A DNA stretch of 64,000 nt from Sphaerisporangium krabiense (lineage in GTDB: Bacteria > Actinomycetota > Actinomycetes > Streptosporangiales > Streptosporangiaceae): positions 5,150,001-5,214,000 of the forward strand of contig NZ_JACHBR010000001.1 of the NCBI RefSeq assembly GCF_014200435.1, written 5' to 3'. The notes under the pieces were generated by a model. That model ran no database searches. It had not been told where the DNA came from and saw only the letters and a program-made list of their open reading frames with translations. The stretch's first letter is position 1. Each line of letters starts with the position of its first letter. A program made the translations under genes and the position numbers. This document shows, one piece after another, positions 60,966-64,000 of this stretch.

Positions 60966-61348
60966 TCAGGAGGGTGCTGCGCGGCCAGGTCGAGGTCGCG
61001 ATCGAGGGCCGCGCGCCCGTCCGCTTCACCACCCGGTGGTGCGAGCTGTGGACCCTCGCCCCCGCGCACACCTCGCTGACCATGCACACCTGTCTGCGCG
61101 ACGACGCGTCCCCCGAACTGGGCGGCAAGCTCGACCTCGTCCTCGGCTTCCCGGCGCGTGTCGCGGTTCCTCAGACGATCGTGCGGATGATCACGGGCGT
61201 CGGCGACTCCTACCTCCAGCGGCTGTACCTCGACCTGGCGGGGGAGCGATTCGTCCTGTCCCCCGGCCAGGACGACCGCCGTCTCCGCCTGGACGGCGGA
61301 CCCGCCGCCGCCTACCTGACGTACCTGGCCAAGGCCCTGCGCCCCTGA
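60962..61348 (+). CDS. Small protein, fourth gene of the GTPase operon
   Basis: A 128-residue soluble protein beginning with GTG in a GTGA overlap with the previous gene; a GTG four codons later is an alternative. It has alternating beta-strand patterns (GQVEVAIEGRAPVRFTTRWCELWTL, GKLDLVLGFPARVAV) and a final helix (AAAYLTYLAKAL). I recognise no family. Tight coupling with the three preceding genes shows that it belongs to the same system. It ends 54 bases before a convergent MmcQ/YjbR gene. Confidence 0.62.
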   Translation: MIRRVLRGQVEVAIEGRAPVRFTTRWCELWTLAPAHTSLTMHTCLRDDASPELGGKLDLVLGFPARVAVPQTIVRMITGVGDSYLQRLYLDLAGERFVLSPGQDDRRLRLDGGPAAAYLTYLAKALRP

Positions 61349-61402
61349 GCGGCGGCATCGCGCGGCCGGGAAGGGCGGCGCATGGGCGGGTCGCGCCCGG
61401 GG

Positions 61403-61765
61403 TCAGGCGGAGCGGCCGATACCGTGCGCGGCCTCGTGCGCCTCCACCATCGGCCGGGGCGCGGTGAGGCACCACGCCTCGGTGACCAGCTCGAACAGCT
61501 CGTCGGGCTCGATCCTGTCCAGGTGGACGACGACCCAGCCGAACCGCCCGGCGGTGAACTGCGGCTCGAACACCTCGGGCCGTTCCGCCACCAGCGCCAT
61601 CTGCTCCTCGATGGTCGCCTTCAGCCCCACGGTCTCGGTGCGCTCCCACAGGTACCCGAAACCCTTGCCCCGCACCTTCAGCGAGACCCACTCGCCCCCG
61701 TCGCCCTGCCGCACCTCGGGCAGGCGATCGAGCATGCCCAGAAACTCTTCCACGCTGACGCCCAT
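61403..61765 (-). CDS. MmcQ/YjbR family DNA-binding-fold protein
   Basis: A 120-residue protein with the MmcQ/YjbR pattern: VEEFLGMLDRLPEVRQGDGGEWVSLKVRGKGFGYLWERTETVGLKATIEEQ, then FTAGRFGWVVVHLDRIEPDELFELVTEAWCLTAPR. The ATG at 61765 starts the family domain; an in-frame ATG at 61819 has a better-placed GGAG and would add 18 residues. Members have a CyaY-like fold and unknown roles. Convergent with the GTPase operon, divergent from the carotenoid genes. Confidence 0.82.
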   Translation of the reverse strand: MGVSVEEFLGMLDRLPEVRQGDGGEWVSLKVRGKGFGYLWERTETVGLKATIEEQMALVAERPEVFEPQFTAGRFGWVVVHLDRIEPDELFELVTEAWCLTAPRPMVEAHEAAHGIGRSA

Positions 61766-61851
61766 GTCCCACAGATACCAGCCGCCCCCGACAATCCCGC
61801 AAACGTGATCTCGGTGCATCCGAATCTCCGCCGCCCTCCGAAGGACAGGGC

Positions 61852-62655
61852 GTGACGACGGAGACGCCAGAGGAGACACGGGCCCGTGACGCGCGGCGCG
61901 GCGCCGGACGCCGGTTCGCCGCCGCCGGAGCCCTCCTGCTCGTCTCCCTGGTCTGCGCCCAGGTGGCGACGGGGATTCTTCCCGAGGACGTGCGGATGAC
62001 CACGCTGGTCGTCGTCCTGTTCGCGGGATGCGCCCTGGCCTACGCGGCCGCCGGCCACGGCCTGCCCCGGGCCGCCGGCGCGTTCGCCGCCGCCGCGGCG
62101 GTGGGCTACGCCGCGGAATGGATCGGCATCAGGACCGGCCTGCCGTTCGGCGAGTACCGCTACGGCGGCCTGCTGTGGCCGAGCCCCGGCGGGGTGCCGC
62201 TGATCGTCGCCCTGGCCTGGGCCGGCATGGGCCTCGCGGCGTGGGCGGTCGCCTGCCGGATCGTCCCCGGCCCCGTGCCGTCCCGCCGCCGGGCGGTGGC
62301 GCGCGCGGCCACGGGGGCGCTGGCGCTGACCGCGTGGGACCTGTTCCTCGACCCGCAGATGACGCGCCTCGGACTGTGGGAGTGGGCGGACGCGGGGCCC
62401 TACCGCGGCGTGCCGCTCGGCAACTTCGCGGGGTGGCTCCTGGTGTCCCTGCTGGTGATGATCGTGATCGGCGCCGTCGTGGGCGAACCGGCGCGGGGCG
62501 GCGGCCTGGTCACGCTCTACACGGTCATGGCGGTGATGGAGACGGTCGCCTTCGCGGCCGTGTTCCGCCCGCCCGATCCCCTCGTCGCCGCCGTGGGAGG
62601 CGTCGCGATGGGAACGTTCGCGCTGCTCGCCTGGAGGCGCCGATGGCGGAGGTGA
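61852..62655 (+). CDS. Carotenoid biosynthesis protein (CruF-like hydratase)
   Basis: A 267-residue membrane protein with about seven helices. The family signature is visible as YAAEWIGIRTGLPFGEYRYGGLLWPSPGGVPLIVALAWAGMGLAAW and WDLFLDPQMTRLGLWEWADAGPYRGVPLGNFAGW. Relatives are C-1'/C-2' carotenoid hydratases (CruF, bisanhydrobacterioruberin hydratase). AAGGA lies six bases before the GTG start. It overlaps the desaturase gene by 13 bases, which suggests joint synthesis of a hydroxylated acyclic or monocyclic carotenoid. Confidence 0.85.
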   Translation: MTTETPEETRARDARRGAGRRFAAAGALLLVSLVCAQVATGILPEDVRMTTLVVVLFAGCALAYAAAGHGLPRAAGAFAAAAAVGYAAEWIGIRTGLPFGEYRYGGLLWPSPGGVPLIVALAWAGMGLAAWAVACRIVPGPVPSRRRAVARAATGALALTAWDLFLDPQMTRLGLWEWADAGPYRGVPLGNFAGWLLVSLLVMIVIGAVVGEPARGGGLVTLYTVMAVMETVAFAAVFRPPDPLVAAVGGVAMGTFALLAWRRRWRR

Positions 62656-64000
62656 TCGTGGTCGGGGGCGGCGTGGGCGGCATGGTGGCCGCGCTGCTGC
62701 TGGCCAGGGACGGGCACGCGGTGCGGTTGTACGAACGCCTGCCCCGGCTCGGCGGCAAGCTGGCCGAGCGCCGGCGGGAGGGGTTCACCTTCTCCCTCGG
62801 CCCGTCGCTGCTGACGCTGCCCGGCCTGTTCCGCGACCTCGGCGTGTCCCTCGACCTGGTCGAACTCGACGAGCTGTGCCGCTACCGGTTCGCCGACGGC
62901 TCCACCCTGCGCGCCTACCGGGACCCCGGCAGGACCGCCGCCGAAGTGGAACGGCTCGCGCCGGGAGAGGGCGACCGCTGGCGGGCCTTCCACCGCTGGG
63001 CCGGGGACTGCCTGGCCGCGTCCCGGCGCACGTTCTTCTCCGCGCCGCTGGCCCTGCCTACGCGCCTCCCCCCGCTGGCGCTGCGGCCGCGCGCCGCCGA
63101 CCTGTGGGCCGTCGCCCCCGGGCGCACCCTCGACGGGCTGGCGCGCCGCTTCTTCCGCGACCCCCGCCTTCGGCAGTACGTCGGCCGGTACGCCACCTAT
63201 GCCGGGTCCAGCCCTTACCGGGCTCCCGCGGCGCTCGGCTGCGTCCCCGCCATCGAGCACGGCGAAGGCGGCTGGTACGTGCCCGGAGGGCTGCCCAGGA
63301 TCGCCGAGGCGCTGGCCGTCCTGCTCGGCGAGGCGGGCGTCGAGGTCCACCTCGGCACCGAGGTCGCCGCGGTGCTCGCCGACCGTGCCCGGGTGCGCGG
63401 GGTCCGCCTGGCGGGCGGCGAGACGGCGGCGGCCGACGCCGTGGTGGTGAACGCCGACGCGGCCGCGCTGTACGGCACGCTGCTGCCCGACCGGGCCCGC
63501 CTGCGGCGGATCGCCGGGCTCGGCCTGTCGTCGTCGGCGTTCCTGCTGCTCGCCGCCGTGGAGGGACGGACGGAAGGGCTGCCGCACCACTCGATCGTGT
63601 TCTCCGCCGACTACCGCGAGGAGTTCGGCGACATCTTCGACCGGCGGCGGCCGCCCGAGGACCCGACCGTCTACATCGGCTGCTCGGCCGTGGACGACCC
63701 CACCCAGGCCCCGCCGGGCGCGGAGAACTGGATGATGCTGGTCAACGTCCCCGCGGGCGACCCCGCGCGCTGGCCCATGTCCCCGAGCGCCTACGGCGAG
63801 CTGGTGCTGGACCGGCTGGCCTCGCGCGGCCACGACCTGGCGGGCCGGCTGCGCTTCGTGGAGACGTTCACCCCGGCCGACATCCGCGACCGGTACGGCG
63901 CGCCGGGCGGCGCCATCTACGGCAGCGCGTACGGCGGGCCGTTCGCCCCGTTCCGGCGTCCCGGCAACCGCGGGCCCCGCCGCGGCCTGTACCTGGTCGG
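62643..64000 (+). CDS. CrtI-type phytoene desaturase-family oxidoreductase (partial, C-terminus outside window)
   Basis: At least 452 residues; it runs off the right edge. The FAD motif is VIVVGGGVGGMVAALLLARDGHAVRLYERLPRLGGKLAERR, and FSLGPSLLTLPGLF and GGWYVPGGLPRIAEALAVLL are typical of CrtI/CrtD enzymes. The last visible part, RRGLYLVG, is the usual start of the C-terminal FAD motif, so only some 30-60 residues are missing. With the CruF-like gene it probably acts as a 3',4'-desaturase or related enzyme on a hydrated carotenoid. The exact reaction is inference. Confidence 0.88.
   Translation, partial: MAEVIVVGGGVGGMVAALLLARDGHAVRLYERLPRLGGKLAERRREGFTFSLGPSLLTLPGLFRDLGVSLDLVELDELCRYRFADGSTLRAYRDPGRTAAEVERLAPGEGDRWRAFHRWAGDCLAASRRTFFSAPLALPTRLPPLALRPRAADLWAVAPGRTLDGLARRFFRDPRLRQYVGRYATYAGSSPYRAPAALGCVPAIEHGEGGWYVPGGLPRIAEALAVLLGEAGVEVHLGTEVAAVLADRARVRGVRLAGGETAAADAVVVNADAAALYGTLLPDRARLRRIAGLGLSSSAFLLLAAVEGRTEGLPHHSIVFSADYREEFGDIFDRRRPPEDPTVYIGCSAVDDPTQAPPGAENWMMLVNVPAGDPARWPMSPSAYGELVLDRLASRGHDLAGRLRFVETFTPADIRDRYGAPGGAIYGSAYGGPFAPFRRPGNRGPRRGLYLV

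Noticed and set aside
1-64000. tRNA, rRNA, insertion sequences, prophage and attachment sites
   Set aside because: I looked for tRNA-like cloverleaf ends, transposase motifs and flanking repeats and found none that could be supported.

Overview
The window is chromosomal DNA from a high-GC actinomycete. Evidence: GC-rich third codon positions, many GTG and some TTG starts, ATGA/GTGA stop-start overlaps, leaderless promoters (a -10 box 6-8 bases before the start codon), and an actinobacterial set of families (Fxs peptide-maturation system, trypsin/NACHT proteins, DUF6461, DUF6703, DUF6879, CGNR zinc finger, CBM/FN3/GH18 chitinase). A member of Streptosporangiales or a near relative fits best; no rRNA or tRNA gene is present to fix the taxon.

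Layout. 1-4.7 kb: a trypsin-NACHT-HEAT protein (cut by the window edge) with its small trypsin-co-occurring partner. 4.7-8.5 kb: a region holding an inverted, partly triplicated copy of a piece of the nearby epimerase gene, a DUF2568 membrane protein behind two operator-like palindromes, an NAD-dependent epimerase, a secreted beta-propeller protein and a Gfo/Idh/MocA oxidoreductase. 8.8-13 kb: amide utilisation (acetamidase/formamidase, APC permease, amide-type binding protein, MarR regulator). 13.1-19 kb: PhoD-like phosphatase, arginine/ornithine catabolism (ddaH, rocD) with an Lrp regulator, and a two-gene ABC exporter. 19-29.2 kb: housekeeping genes (CDP-alcohol phosphotransferase-like protein, recO, isoprenyl transferase, znuACB plus Zur, glycyl-tRNA synthetase).

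29.2-37.1 kb: an Fxs-type RiPP locus. It has a radical SAM/SPASM enzyme and an HExxH peptide-hydroxylase-like partner on the minus strand, facing a precursor whose C-terminus departs from the FxSxx rule, a three-module FxsT regulator/NTPase, and an unrecognised gene. 37.3-43 kb: a cation/proton-antiporter-like protein and a tight three-gene unit (membrane protein plus two different P-loop ATPases) that I cannot assign to a known system. 43.3-54.1 kb: secreted cell-wall and chitin hydrolases and a two-component system.

54.1-61.4 kb: a second candidate RiPP pair, a ThiF/MccB-like adenylyltransferase with a 42-residue peptide ending in Asn (microcin C-like logic), divergent from a four-gene unit with two GTPases, a C-terminally anchored protein and a small protein. 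61.4-64 kb: an MmcQ/YjbR protein and carotenoid genes (CruF-like hydratase and a CrtI-type desaturase running off the window).

Most promising for new biology: the ThiF-peptide pair at 55 kb, the non-canonical Fxs precursor at 32 kb, the two-GTPase operon at 56.5-61.3 kb, and the two-ATPase operon at 38.6-43 kb. All functions are inferred from reading the sequence; no database search was run.
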